Source: Bordetella parapertussis (GTDB taxonomy: Bacteria; Pseudomonadota; Gammaproteobacteria; Burkholderiales; Burkholderiaceae_B). From it: 50,188 nt of DNA. Numbering within the stretch: position 1 is the stretch's first letter; each line of letters starts with the position of its first letter. The stretch is from positions 1 through 50,188 of the forward strand of contig CAMDNZ010000021.1 of assembly GCA_945903445.1 (NCBI GenBank). The letters run 5' to 3'. The notes under the pieces are model-generated. The model saw nothing but the letters and a program-made list of their open reading frames with translations. It was not told where the DNA came from and searched no databases. Below are positions 1-7,883 of this stretch, piece after piece. Both the position numbers and the translations under genes were made by a program.

Positions 1-10
1 GCCTCAAAAG

Positions 11-42
11 AAAAAAAACGCCCCCCACTGGGGGGGCGTTTT
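11..42 (-). terminator. Intrinsic terminator reading leftward
   Basis: A GC-rich hairpin (stem 19-26 with 31-38, four-base loop), extended by A:T pairs on both sides. Read on the minus strand it is followed by an unbroken run of eight T and then CTTTT, so it is a strong rho-independent terminator for leftward transcription. The plus-strand tail has only four T. It lies directly after the stop codon of the small reading frame at 49-150, which supports that this frame is the end of a transcribed unit. Confidence 0.8.
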
Positions 43-48
43 AGTGCT

Positions 49-150
49 TTAAAATAGAACGTGTTGAAGATTGTTTAGTGCGCCGGGTTTGATCAAAGTA
101 AACTGGCTTTCATCGAGTATCGTCGTGGAAGCGATAGTGACGTCTTGCAT
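49..150 (-). CDS. Possible 33-aa small protein or peptide, unrecognised
   Basis: Minus-strand frame starting MQDVTIASTTIL and ending QHVLF, with a good ribosome binding site (GGGAG six bases before the ATG). Its stop is followed within ten bases by a strong leftward terminator. I recognise no family, signal peptide, membrane segment or Cys-rich pattern. The same frame stays open upstream to about position 285 but has no start codon there. A second frame (MAMLIDAILDNSV...) overlaps the region, so a leader peptide, a degraded gene or a real small protein are all possible. The ribosome binding site and terminator are seen directly; that it is translated is inference. Confidence 0.4.
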   Translation of the reverse strand: MQDVTIASTTILDESQFTLIKPGALNNLQHVLF

Positions 151-390
151 GTTTTTCTCCCAATAACTGAACTTAGCTTTGCTTGACGGTTGGCAACGGA
201 ATTGTCGAGAATCGCGTCGATAAGCATCGCCATTCCATGGTGAGTTCCTACATTGACGAGCGATGTTTAAAGCTCAAGGAATTTTCAATTGATCCGGGCT
301 AAATGCCGGGGCGGAAGCTGAACATCCACAACCTGCGTGAACGAGCATTAGCGAATTGTCAAAGTTAAGGCGCGAACTCTTCGCGAGTGC

Positions 391-419
391 TACCACGGTC
401 TTCCCCAACCGATTACAAT
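391..419 (+). promoter_or_regulatory. Probable ahcY promoter
   Basis: A good -10 box TACAAT lies at 414-419, with a weak -35 TACCAC at 391-396 (17-base spacer). The predicted start of transcription, about 426-428, falls exactly at the first base of the SAH riboswitch. The weak -35 means this rests mostly on the -10 and its position. Confidence 0.45.
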
Positions 420-428
420 ATCTGCGCA

Positions 429-541
429 CCTGAGGAGCGTTGCGACGGATCTGGCCCACCGGGCAGGCCGCCAGGCTCAGGTTGACGATTTTCTTCGTGC
501 ACGCCCCTAGGGCTGGCGCGCGAAGCAAACGGCGCTCACCC
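429..541 (+). promoter_or_regulatory. SAH riboswitch upstream of ahcY
   Basis: This matches the S-adenosylhomocysteine riboswitch. The conserved GAGGAGCGTTGCGAC segment begins at 432. P1 is perfect: CCTGAG at 429-434 pairs with CTCAGG at 476-481. A CCAGGCTC segment follows. The 3' GGCGCTCACC segment (531-540) can form the expected pseudoknot, with CGCTC (533-537) pairing to GAGCG (435-439). A GCC-rich hairpin lies between (about 501-520). In this class SAH binding turns expression on, so the cell makes SAH hydrolase when SAH builds up. The location directly before ahcY fits. A further hairpin (CGCATG 575-580 with CATGCG 588-593) lies between the aptamer and the gene. Confidence 0.9.
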
Positions 542-653
542 CAGTCGTCTACCCGGCTCGGCGGTGTTTGGCGTCGCATGCTTTTTTCATGCGCGATGGC
601 ACATTCGTCGCTCCGCTCGACTGGATCTCGCCGATCCTATGGAGTCCACCCGC

Positions 654-2072
654 ATGAATACCGTTACCGACAAAAGCTTTACCGATCACATCGTTGCCGA
701 CCTCTCGCTGGCCGAGTGGGGCCGCCGCGAAATCGCCATCGCCGAAACCGAAATGCCGGGCCTGATGGCCACGCGCGAAGAATATGCCGCCGCGCAGCCC
801 CTGAAGGGCGCACGTATCGCCGGCAGCCTGCACATGACCATCCAGACCGCCGTGCTGATCCAGACATTGGAAGCACTGGGCGCCGAAGTGCGCTGGGCAT
901 CGTGCAACATCTATTCGACCCAGGATCATGCCGCAGCGGCCATCGCCGCCAATGGCACGCCAGTCTTCGCCATCAAGGGCGAGACGCTGGAACAGTATTG
1001 GGAATACACCCACAAGATCTTCGAATGGCCCAACGGTCAGCACGCCAACATGATTCTGGACGATGGCGGCGACGCCACGCTGATGCTGCACCTGGGCACC
1101 AAGGCCGAATCGGACATCTCGGTGCTAGACAAACCGGGTAGCGATGAAGAGCGCATCCTGTTCGCCGCGATCAAGAAGCAATTGGCACAAGACCCCAAGT
1201 GGTACTCGATTCGCCTGGCGCAAATCCAGGGCGTGACCGAAGAGACCACCACGGGCGTGCATCGTCTCTATCAGATGTCACAGAAGGGCGAGCTGGCGTT
1301 TGCAGCCATCAACGTCAACGATTCGGTCACGAAGTCGAAGTTCGACAACCTGTATGGTTGCCGCGAATCCCTGATCGACGGCATCAAGCGCGCCACCGAC
1401 GTGATGGTGGCCGGCAAGATCGCTGTCGTGGCCGGTTACGGCGACGTGGGCAAGGGTTGCGCTCAAGCACTGGTCGCTTTGCGCGCCCAAGTGTGGGTGA
1501 CCGAGATCGATCCGATCTGCGCCTTGCAAGCTGCAATGGAAGGCTTCAAGGTCGTCACTATGGAAGAGGCTGCCGACAAGGCAGACATCTTCGTGACCGC
1601 CACCGGCAACTACAACGTCATCACGCGCGACCACATGGCCCGCATGAAAGACCAGGCCATTGTCTGCAACATCGGTCACTTCGACAACGAAATCGACGTC
1701 GCCGGTCTGGCCGACTGCACCTGGGAAGAGATCAAGCCGCAAGTCGATCACGTAATTTTCCCCGACGGCAAGCGAATCATCCTGTTGGCCCGTGGCCGTC
1801 TGGTGAACCTGGGTTGCGCCACCGGCCATCCGTCGTTCGTGATGTCGTCGTCGTTCACCAACCAGACCATCGCTCAAATCGAGTTGTTCACGCGCAACGA
1901 GGCCTACGAAAGCGGCAAGGTGTTCGTGCTGCCCAAGCATCTGGACGAGAAGGTCGCGCGCCTGCATTTGCAGAAGTTGGGCGCCCAATTGACGACCTTG
2001 TCGGCCAATCAGGCTGCCTACATCAGCGTCGCTGTAGAAGGTCCTTACAAAGCCGACCACTACCGCTATTGA
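654..2072 (+). CDS. ahcY: Adenosylhomocysteinase (SAH hydrolase)
   Basis: Hydrolyses S-adenosylhomocysteine to adenosine and homocysteine in the cytosol, removing the product inhibitor of methyltransferases and feeding homocysteine back to methionine. The 472-aa protein has the usual bacterial length. The NAD-binding glycine motif VVAGYGDVGKGCA lies near residues 258-270, and the protein ends in the family's typical YKADHYRY. The ATG at 654 is preferred because GGAG lies nine bases upstream; an in-frame ATG at 639 would add only five residues. It is the first gene of a SAM-cycle operon with the holin-like gene and metF, under the SAH riboswitch at 429-541. Confidence 0.97.
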   Translation: MNTVTDKSFTDHIVADLSLAEWGRREIAIAETEMPGLMATREEYAAAQPLKGARIAGSLHMTIQTAVLIQTLEALGAEVRWASCNIYSTQDHAAAAIAANGTPVFAIKGETLEQYWEYTHKIFEWPNGQHANMILDDGGDATLMLHLGTKAESDISVLDKPGSDEERILFAAIKKQLAQDPKWYSIRLAQIQGVTEETTTGVHRLYQMSQKGELAFAAINVNDSVTKSKFDNLYGCRESLIDGIKRATDVMVAGKIAVVAGYGDVGKGCAQALVALRAQVWVTEIDPICALQAAMEGFKVVTMEEAADKADIFVTATGNYNVITRDHMARMKDQAIVCNIGHFDNEIDVAGLADCTWEEIKPQVDHVIFPDGKRIILLARGRLVNLGCATGHPSFVMSSSFTNQTIAQIELFTRNEAYESGKVFVLPKHLDEKVARLHLQKLGAQLTTLSANQAAYISVAVEGPYKADHYRY

Positions 2073-2141
2073 TCTTGCATCACAATCAGGGACAGGTCAT
2101 CGCGGGCGCGATGACCGCCTGTGCGCCCTTTGGAGATCGTC

Positions 2142-2480
2142 ATGTTGACCTTGCTGCTCGTCTGGATTCTGAACGCGGTGGCCCTGCTGGTCGTGGCCTA
2201 TATTTTGCCCGGCATCGCAGTCGCCAGTTTTGGTTCGGCATTGTTGGCTGCGTTGGTGTTGGGCTTGTTAAACACCTTGGTCAAGCCTTTGTTGGTGCTG
2301 CTGACGTTGCCGATTACGGTCGTCACCTTAGGTTTGTTCCTGATCGTGCTCAACGCGCTGTTGTTCTGGTTCGCCGGTTCGGTTCTGAAAGGTTTTCAGG
2401 TCGAGGGTTTCTGGTGGGCCGTGCTGGGTGCGCTGTTGTATAGCTTGATTTCCGGCCTGCTGGCCAGCATCGTTTCTTGA
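2142..2480 (+). CDS. Small membrane protein, phage-holin-4/YvlD-like
   Basis: 112-aa, almost wholly hydrophobic protein with about four membrane segments and short loops. The pattern (LLxxLVLGLLNTLVKPLL, then LPITVVTLGLF) is that of the phage_holin_4_2/YvlD family. Despite the name these are chromosomal inner-membrane proteins of unknown job; nothing here suggests a phage. The start at 2142 has GGAG seven bases upstream. It sits between ahcY and metF in the same direction with short gaps. As I recall it, this arrangement is common in betaproteobacteria, so it probably shares the riboswitch-controlled transcript. Confidence 0.85.
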   Translation: MLTLLLVWILNAVALLVVAYILPGIAVASFGSALLAALVLGLLNTLVKPLLVLLTLPITVVTLGLFLIVLNALLFWFAGSVLKGFQVEGFWWAVLGALLYSLISGLLASIVS

Positions 2481-2508
2481 GGGTCTGGATTTCCAGGCCA
2501 AGCTTGTC

Positions 2509-3357
2509 GTGACTACTGATAAAAAAACGGCGTTCAGCCTGGAATTCTTTCCCCCGCGTGACATCGCCGCCCAAGAGCGTCTGGTGCGCGCGGCTAAACA
2601 GATGTTGGCCATCGATCCCAAGTACGTCAGTGTGACGTTCGGTGCAGGCGGTTCGACCCGCGAGGGCACCGCCGACACCGTCAGCACGCTCGCCAACATG
2701 GGCTGCGACGCCGCGCCCCACCTGTCTTGCGTGGGGGCTACGCGTGCACAATTGCGCGAGATTCTGCTCGCGTATAAAGCGCAGGGCGTCAGGCGAGTGG
2801 TGGCGTTGCGCGGCGACCTGCCCTCCGGTATGGGCGGCGGCGCGGGCGAGCTGCGTTATGCCGCGGAACTGGTGCAATTCATTCGAGCAGAAACCGGCGA
2901 TTGGTTTCACATCGAGGTGGCGGCCTATCCCGAAACTCACCCGCAGGCTCCCAGCCCCGGGCAAGACTTGCTGCATTTCGTCGACAAGGTGAATGCCGGT
3001 GCCGATGCCGCCATCACTCAGTATTTTTTCAACGCCGACGCCTATTTCGATTTCGTCGATAGAGCCCAGGCCAAAGGCGTGTCCGTGCCCATCGTGCCGG
3101 GCATCATGCCCATCACCAATTATTCTCAGCTGTTGCGCTTCTCGGATATGTGCGGGGCGGAAGTGCCGCGCTGGATCCGCCTGCGGCTTGCCGGCTTCGG
3201 CGACGACCGTGCGTCCATTAAAGCCTTTGGTGTCGATGTCGTGGCCGCGCTCACTCAGAAGTTGATCGACGGCGGCGCGCCCGGTATTCACTTCTATACG
3301 CTGAACCAGGCCGAGACCGTCATGGCGATTTGGAAGCGTCTGAACCGTAGCACTTGA
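2509..3357 (+). CDS. metF: 5,10-methylenetetrahydrofolate reductase
   Basis: FAD enzyme that reduces 5,10-methylene-THF to 5-methyl-THF, the methyl donor for homocysteine-to-methionine conversion. 282 aa, the usual length of a bacterial MetF catalytic domain. Visible family motifs are SLEFFPPR near residue 10 (with the catalytic Glu), VTFGAGGSTREGT near 42-55, RGDLP near 104, and ITQYFF near 170. The start appears to be GTG at 2509, 28 bases after the holin-like gene. Together with ahcY it closes the SAH-homocysteine-methionine loop. Its 3' end overlaps the convergent Crp/Fnr-type gene by 38 bases. Confidence 0.95.
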   Translation: MTTDKKTAFSLEFFPPRDIAAQERLVRAAKQMLAIDPKYVSVTFGAGGSTREGTADTVSTLANMGCDAAPHLSCVGATRAQLREILLAYKAQGVRRVVALRGDLPSGMGGGAGELRYAAELVQFIRAETGDWFHIEVAAYPETHPQAPSPGQDLLHFVDKVNAGADAAITQYFFNADAYFDFVDRAQAKGVSVPIVPGIMPITNYSQLLRFSDMCGAEVPRWIRLRLAGFGDDRASIKAFGVDVVAALTQKLIDGGAPGIHFYTLNQAETVMAIWKRLNRST

Positions 3358-4012
3358 GCCCGTCCAGGTCGCGCACCCGGACTGCACCGTATTCGATGCC
3401 CACCAGCCCCGCACGCTCCAAAGTGCGCAGGGCCTGGTTGGCGCGTTGGCGCGAGACTCGCGCCAGATAGCCGATCTCTTCTTGCGTAATGGCCAGCCTC
3501 ATGCCCATGCCGGGATACAGCAAGGGGTTGAACAGTTCGGCCAGACACCGTGCCACCCGCGCATCCGGGTCCAACAGGCGGTCGTATTCGGCTTTGCCGA
3601 TGAACTGCGCTACGCGCTCGTTCAATTGATGCAGCAAATAGCGGTTGAAAGGAATGCTGGTGTCCAGCAGCCATTCAAAGGTGGCTGCGGGCATACGGGC
3701 GATGGCGCTGTCGCGCAATGCCACGACATCGTACTTGCGCGCCTCGCGCTTGAGGAGCGAGCCTTCGCCGATCCATCCGCCTGCGGGCACACCCGTCAGC
3801 GACGCCATGCGGCCATCGGCGGTGCCTACCGATACTTTGATCAAGCCGGACAACACACCGATCCAACTATGCGCCATCTGTCCTTTGCGCTCGACGATCG
3901 AACCCCCTGGAACCTGCACCACCGACACGTCTTGTCGAACGCGTCCTTGCTGGGACGGATCGAGCAGTTCGAACCAGGCGGCGGACTGATGCAAAGACGC
4001 GGTGTCGAGCAT
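3320..4012 (-). CDS. Crp/Fnr-family transcriptional regulator
   Basis: 230-aa cytosolic regulator with an N-terminal cyclic-nucleotide-binding-like jelly roll (roughly residues 15-125, with GGSIVERKG and GGWIGEGSLLK) and a C-terminal winged helix (about 165-215, ITQEEIGYLARVSRQRANQAL). There is no Fnr-type N-terminal Cys cluster, so it is not an oxygen-sensing iron-sulfur Fnr; the ligand is unknown. It is transcribed divergently from the acyl-CoA synthetase/LIV transporter operon, 142 bases away, and so is the likely regulator of that operon (inference). A palindrome at 4022-4033 lies just upstream of its start. The ATG at 4012 is chosen because it gives the normal family N-terminus; longer versions run into the divergent promoter. 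Confidence 0.85.
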   Translation of the reverse strand: MLDTASLHQSAAWFELLDPSQQGRVRQDVSVVQVPGGSIVERKGQMAHSWIGVLSGLIKVSVGTADGRMASLTGVPAGGWIGEGSLLKREARKYDVVALRDSAIARMPAATFEWLLDTSIPFNRYLLHQLNERVAQFIGKAEYDRLLDPDARVARCLAELFNPLLYPGMGMRLAITQEEIGYLARVSRQRANQALRTLERAGLVGIEYGAVRVRDLDGLKCYGSDASKSP

Positions 4013-4021
4013 GATCGTAGA

Positions 4022-4033
4022 TACCCTTGGGTA
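4022..4033. promoter_or_regulatory. Short palindrome between divergent crp-like and synthetase genes
   Basis: TACCC-TT-GGGTA is a perfect inverted repeat nine bases upstream of the regulator's start codon. It could be an operator for autoregulation, but it is short and does not match the classical Crp/Fnr half-sites TGTGA or TTGAT. For the rightward operon, ATGACA near 4053 and TTATAC near 4077 could be -35 and -10 elements, but this is weak. Confidence 0.25.
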
Positions 4034-4154
4034 CGAAGCAAATGTCGTTGTAATGACAGTTGTGGGCCAGCGAATCTTATACCTTAAGCCCTGCGTCACC
4101 GTTAAAACAAGGCCGGGCAGTGGACCAGCGCCACTGACCACGGCACGAGGAGAC

Positions 4155-6134
4155 ATGACGATGAATGCTCTGCCCACGGCGCACGTGCCGGAGGATGCCG
4201 ATGTCTGGACGTTTCCGGCTTTGCTGGCGCTGCACGCCCGCGTCCGGCCGCTGCGCCCTGCCATCCGCGAGAAGGATCTGGGTATCTGGCAGACGTTGAG
4301 CTGGCGTCAAGTGGCCGACGAGGCATTATCGATCGCACATGGGCTGGCCGCGCAAGGTATTGCGCCCGGCATGCACGTTGCCATCGTCGGCGAGAATCGC
4401 CCGCGTCTTTACATGGCCATGATGGCAGCCCAGATGCTGGGGGCTATTCCAGTGCCTTTGTACCAGGACGCCGTGGCGCAAGAAATGGTTTATGTGCTGC
4501 AAGACGCCCAGGTGCGAGTGGCCGTGGTCGAGAACCAGGAGCAGGTCGATAAGCTGCTGGAAATACGCGATCAGTGCCCGGATCTCATGCGGGTGGTGTA
4601 CGACGATCCGCGTGGCTTGCGCCATTACGACGACCCCATTCTGTGCGACTACGAGCAACTGTTGGCAATCGGCGGACAGCACGCCCACGATATGCCGCAG
4701 CATGTGACTGTCGCGCGCGCCGCCGTCACGCCGGAGGACACCGCAGCGATGTTCTATACCTCGGGCACGACCGGCAAACCCAAGGGTGTGGTGCTGACGC
4801 ATCGGGCGCTGATCGACCGGGCAAGGGCAGTCGCTCGCATGGAAAAATTAAGCGATCGCGAGGATGTGCTGGCCTATCTGCCGCCCGCCTGGATTGGGCA
4901 GAACATGTTCTCGTACACGCAGTTGCTGGTCTGCGGGTTCACCGTCAACCACCCCGAGTCGCCCGAAACGGTGGCGATCGACATGCGTGATATCGGCCCG
5001 ACCTATTACTTCGCGCCGCCTCGCGTGCTGGAAGGCTTGCTCACTCAAGTGATGATTCGCATGGAAGACGCCAGTCGCCCGAAGCGGGCCATGTTTCACT
5101 CCGCCATGCGGCTGGCGCGACGAGTGGGGGTTCGCATCCTGGATGGCGAGTCGGTGTCGGCCTGGGATCGGTTGCGCTATGCGCTGGGTAACGCGATGGT
5201 CTACGGGCCCTTGCGCAATGCCCTGGGCATGAGCCGGGTGCGGGTCGCCTATACCGCGGGCGAGGCGATTGGTCCGGATTTGTTCGTGTTCTATCGGTCG
5301 ATAGGCATCAACCTCAAACAGCTTTATGGATCGACCGAGACCTCGGTGTTCGTGTGCGTGCAAGCCGACGGTCAGGTGCGTGCCGATACCGTGGGGCCGC
5401 CCGTCCCGGGCGTCGATATCCGTATCGCCGACAATGGCGAAGTACAAGTGCGCTCGCCGGGATTGTTCAAAGCCTACTACCGCAATCCGGCCGCGACGGC
5501 CGAGGCGCGCACCGACGACGGCTGGTTCATGACGGGCGATGCGGGTTATCTGGATACCGATGGCCAACTGAAGATCATCGATCGGGCCAAGGACGTCGGA
5601 CGCTTGCGGCAGGGCGATCTGTTCGCACCCAAATACATCGAAAACAAGCTCAAGTTCTTCCCGTACATTAAAGAAGCCGTGGCGTTCGGCAACGATCGCG
5701 ACTATGCCTGCGCGTTCATCAACATCGATCTGGAAGCGGTTGGCAATTGGGCCGAGCGGCGCGGCATGCCCTACGCCGGATACGCCGACCTGGCCACCAA
5801 GCCCGATGTTTATGCCTTGATCCTGGATTGTGTGCAGCAGGTCAACGCCGATCTGGCGACCGACCCGCGCCTGGCTGCGTCGCAGATTCGCCGGTTTCTG
5901 ATTCTGCATAAAGAACTCGATCCCGACGATGACGAGCTGACTCGCACGCGCAAGGTTCGCCGGGCGTTCATTGCGCAGAAGTACAGCGTGTTGGTCGAGG
6001 CCATGTTCGACGGTCGGCCGAACCAGTATATCGAGACCGAAGTGAAGTTCGAGGACGGCCGCAGCGGCAGTATCGCAGCCGATATCCATATCGAGGACGC
6101 CGCTCAGGCGCCCTCGCTTGCCAGGGCAGCCTGA
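4155..6134 (+). CDS. AMP-binding acyl-CoA synthetase (long-chain type)
   Basis: 659-aa adenylate-forming enzyme that would activate a carboxylic acid to its CoA thioester with ATP. The P-loop YTSGTTGKPKG lies near residues 200-211, YGSTE near 388, and the GDAGYLD motif near 460, all intact. The large size and layout resemble FadD15-type long-chain synthetases. It is the first gene of a LIV-type ABC transporter operon; its stop is one base from the start of the ATPase gene. Such clusters are usually read as importing and activating aromatic or fatty acids rather than branched-chain amino acids. The actual substrate cannot be told from sequence. Confidence 0.88.
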   Translation: MTMNALPTAHVPEDADVWTFPALLALHARVRPLRPAIREKDLGIWQTLSWRQVADEALSIAHGLAAQGIAPGMHVAIVGENRPRLYMAMMAAQMLGAIPVPLYQDAVAQEMVYVLQDAQVRVAVVENQEQVDKLLEIRDQCPDLMRVVYDDPRGLRHYDDPILCDYEQLLAIGGQHAHDMPQHVTVARAAVTPEDTAAMFYTSGTTGKPKGVVLTHRALIDRARAVARMEKLSDREDVLAYLPPAWIGQNMFSYTQLLVCGFTVNHPESPETVAIDMRDIGPTYYFAPPRVLEGLLTQVMIRMEDASRPKRAMFHSAMRLARRVGVRILDGESVSAWDRLRYALGNAMVYGPLRNALGMSRVRVAYTAGEAIGPDLFVFYRSIGINLKQLYGSTETSVFVCVQADGQVRADTVGPPVPGVDIRIADNGEVQVRSPGLFKAYYRNPAATAEARTDDGWFMTGDAGYLDTDGQLKIIDRAKDVGRLRQGDLFAPKYIENKLKFFPYIKEAVAFGNDRDYACAFINIDLEAVGNWAERRGMPYAGYADLATKPDVYALILDCVQQVNADLATDPRLAASQIRRFLILHKELDPDDDELTRTRKVRRAFIAQKYSVLVEAMFDGRPNQYIETEVKFEDGRSGSIAADIHIEDAAQAPSLARAA

Positions 6135-6135
6135 T

Positions 6136-6927
6136 ATGCGCACTCGCGAATCGCGTATCGGCGAGGTCATCCTGGAGATGTCCAATATCTCGCTGTCGTT
6201 CGGTGGGGTGAAAGCGCTGACCGATATTTCCTTCGATGTGCGCGAGCACGAGATTCGCGCCATCATCGGTCCGAACGGCGCGGGCAAGAGCTCCATGCTC
6301 AACGTGATCAATGGCGTTTATCTGCCGCAGCAAGGCAGTATCCGCTTCGCGGGCAAGCAATTCGACCGCATGACGCCCCGGCGTGCCGCCGAGATGGGTA
6401 TTGCGCGCACTTTCCAGAACCTGGCTTTGTTCAAAGGCATGAGCGTATTGGACAACATCATGGCCGGACGCAATCTGCGCATGCGCTGCGGCCTGTTGGC
6501 GCAGGCCATCCGAATCGGCCCGGCTTTGGCCGAAGAAAACCGGCACCGGGAATTCGTCGAGCACATCATCGATTTTCTGGAGATCCAAGCCTGGCGCAAA
6601 ACGCCCGTGGGTCGGCTGCCTTATGGCCTGCAAAAGCGTGTGGACTTGGGGCGCGCGCTGGCCATGGAGCCACGCATGCTGTTGTTGGACGAGCCGATGG
6701 CGGGCATGAACATCGAAGAAAAGCAGGACATGAGCCGCTACATCCTGGACGTCAACGAAGAGTTCGGAACCACCATCGTGCTGATCGAACACGACATGGG
6801 TGTGGTGATGGACATTTCCGACCGGGTGGTCGTGCTGGATTACGGCAAGAAGATCGGCGACGGCGCCCCCGATGAGGTGCGCGGCAACGAAGAAGTGATT
6901 CGCGCCTATCTGGGCGTGACGGCCTGA
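6136..6927 (+). CDS. livG: LIV-type ABC transporter ATPase (LivG-like)
   Basis: 263-aa ATPase subunit on the cytoplasmic face of a HAAT/LIV importer. Walker A GPNGAGKSS lies near residues 46-54, the LivG-type signature LPYGLQKRVDLGRAL near 162-176, and Walker B MLLLDEPMAG near 181-190, followed by the H-loop in LIEHDMGVVM. The start at 6136 follows the synthetase stop directly, indicating translational coupling. It pairs with the second ATPase gene at 10378. Confidence 0.93.
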   Translation: MRTRESRIGEVILEMSNISLSFGGVKALTDISFDVREHEIRAIIGPNGAGKSSMLNVINGVYLPQQGSIRFAGKQFDRMTPRRAAEMGIARTFQNLALFKGMSVLDNIMAGRNLRMRCGLLAQAIRIGPALAEENRHREFVEHIIDFLEIQAWRKTPVGRLPYGLQKRVDLGRALAMEPRMLLLDEPMAGMNIEEKQDMSRYILDVNEEFGTTIVLIEHDMGVVMDISDRVVVLDYGKKIGDGAPDEVRGNEEVIRAYLGVTA

Positions 6928-6941
6928 CGGAGACACGAGCC

Positions 6942-7871
6942 ATGGGATTTTTTCTGGAAACCCTGATCGGCGGTCTGATGAGCGGCATGCTGTATGCCTT
7001 GATCGGCCTGGGGTTCGTGCTGATCTTCAAAGCGTCCGGGGTGTTCAACTTCGCGCAGGGCGCGATGGTGCTGGTCGCCGCCTTGTCGATGGCGCGGTTT
7101 TCCGAATGGTTGCCGCGTTGGCTGGGCTTCGAGAGTCTGTTGCTGGCTAACGTGCTGGCGTTCTGTTTGAGTGCGTTATTGATGTTTGCGTTGGCCTATG
7201 CGATCGAGCGCTTCGTGCTGCGGCATCTGGTCAATCAAGAGGCCACCACTTTGCTGATGGCAACCTTGGGCATCAGCTATTTCCTCGACGGCCTGGGGCA
7301 GTTCAGTTTCGGCAGCTCCGTCTACGCCATCAACGTTGGCATGCCGAAGGATCCCTGGTTCGCGTTCGAGCGTTTTTTCGAGGGCGGCGTGCTCGTCAGT
7401 CTGGAAGACTTGACCGCAGCTGTGGTCGCGGCTTTGCTGGTCGCCGCGCTCGCGGTGTTCTTTCAGTTTACGGCAACCGGCCGCGCGTTGCGGGCCGTGG
7501 CCGACGATCATCAGGCTGCGCAATCCGTAGGCATTGCACTGAATCGAATCTGGGTGATCGTCTGGTGCGTGGCCGGACTGTGCGCATTGGTGGCGGGCAT
7601 CATATGGGGATCGAAGTTCGGTGTGCAGTTCACGCTGTCCACGGCCGCGTTGCGGGCCTTGCCCGTGGTCATTCTGGGCGGATTGACCAGCATTCCCGGC
7701 GCCATCATCGGCGGTCTGATCATCGGCGTCGGTGAAAAGCTCTCAGAGGTCTATCTGGGTTCTCTGGTGGGCGGGGGAATCGAGATCTGGTTCGCCTATG
7801 TGCTGGCGTTGGTGTTCTTGCTGTTCCGGCCACAAGGGCTGTTCGGCGAACGCATCATCGACCGGGTTTGA
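6942..7871 (+). CDS. livH: LIV-type ABC transporter permease (LivH-like)
   Basis: 309-aa inner-membrane permease with about eight hydrophobic segments. The N-terminus (LIGGLMSGMLYALIGLGFVL) and the conserved AVADDHQAAQSVGI cytoplasmic loop, where the ATPase docks, are typical of LivH. A GGLTSIPGAIIGGLIIG stretch near the C-terminus is also characteristic. It starts 14 bases after livG and stops 12 bases before livM. Confidence 0.93.
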   Translation: MGFFLETLIGGLMSGMLYALIGLGFVLIFKASGVFNFAQGAMVLVAALSMARFSEWLPRWLGFESLLLANVLAFCLSALLMFALAYAIERFVLRHLVNQEATTLLMATLGISYFLDGLGQFSFGSSVYAINVGMPKDPWFAFERFFEGGVLVSLEDLTAAVVAALLVAALAVFFQFTATGRALRAVADDHQAAQSVGIALNRIWVIVWCVAGLCALVAGIIWGSKFGVQFTLSTAALRALPVVILGGLTSIPGAIIGGLIIGVGEKLSEVYLGSLVGGGIEIWFAYVLALVFLLFRPQGLFGERIIDRV

Positions 7872-7883
7872 CAGGGAGCGCGC

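Noticed and set aside
274..579. 101-codon minus-strand open frame across the ahcY leader
   Set aside because: It is antisense to the SAH riboswitch, whose conserved structure explains the sequence; no recognisable protein features.
564..653. N-terminal extension of ahcY to 564
   Set aside because: Would translate untranslated leader; the family start and GGAG spacing favour ATG 654.
2142..2480. Prophage remnant suggested by the holin-type protein
   Set aside because: No other phage genes nearby; YvlD-type proteins are ordinary chromosomal membrane proteins.
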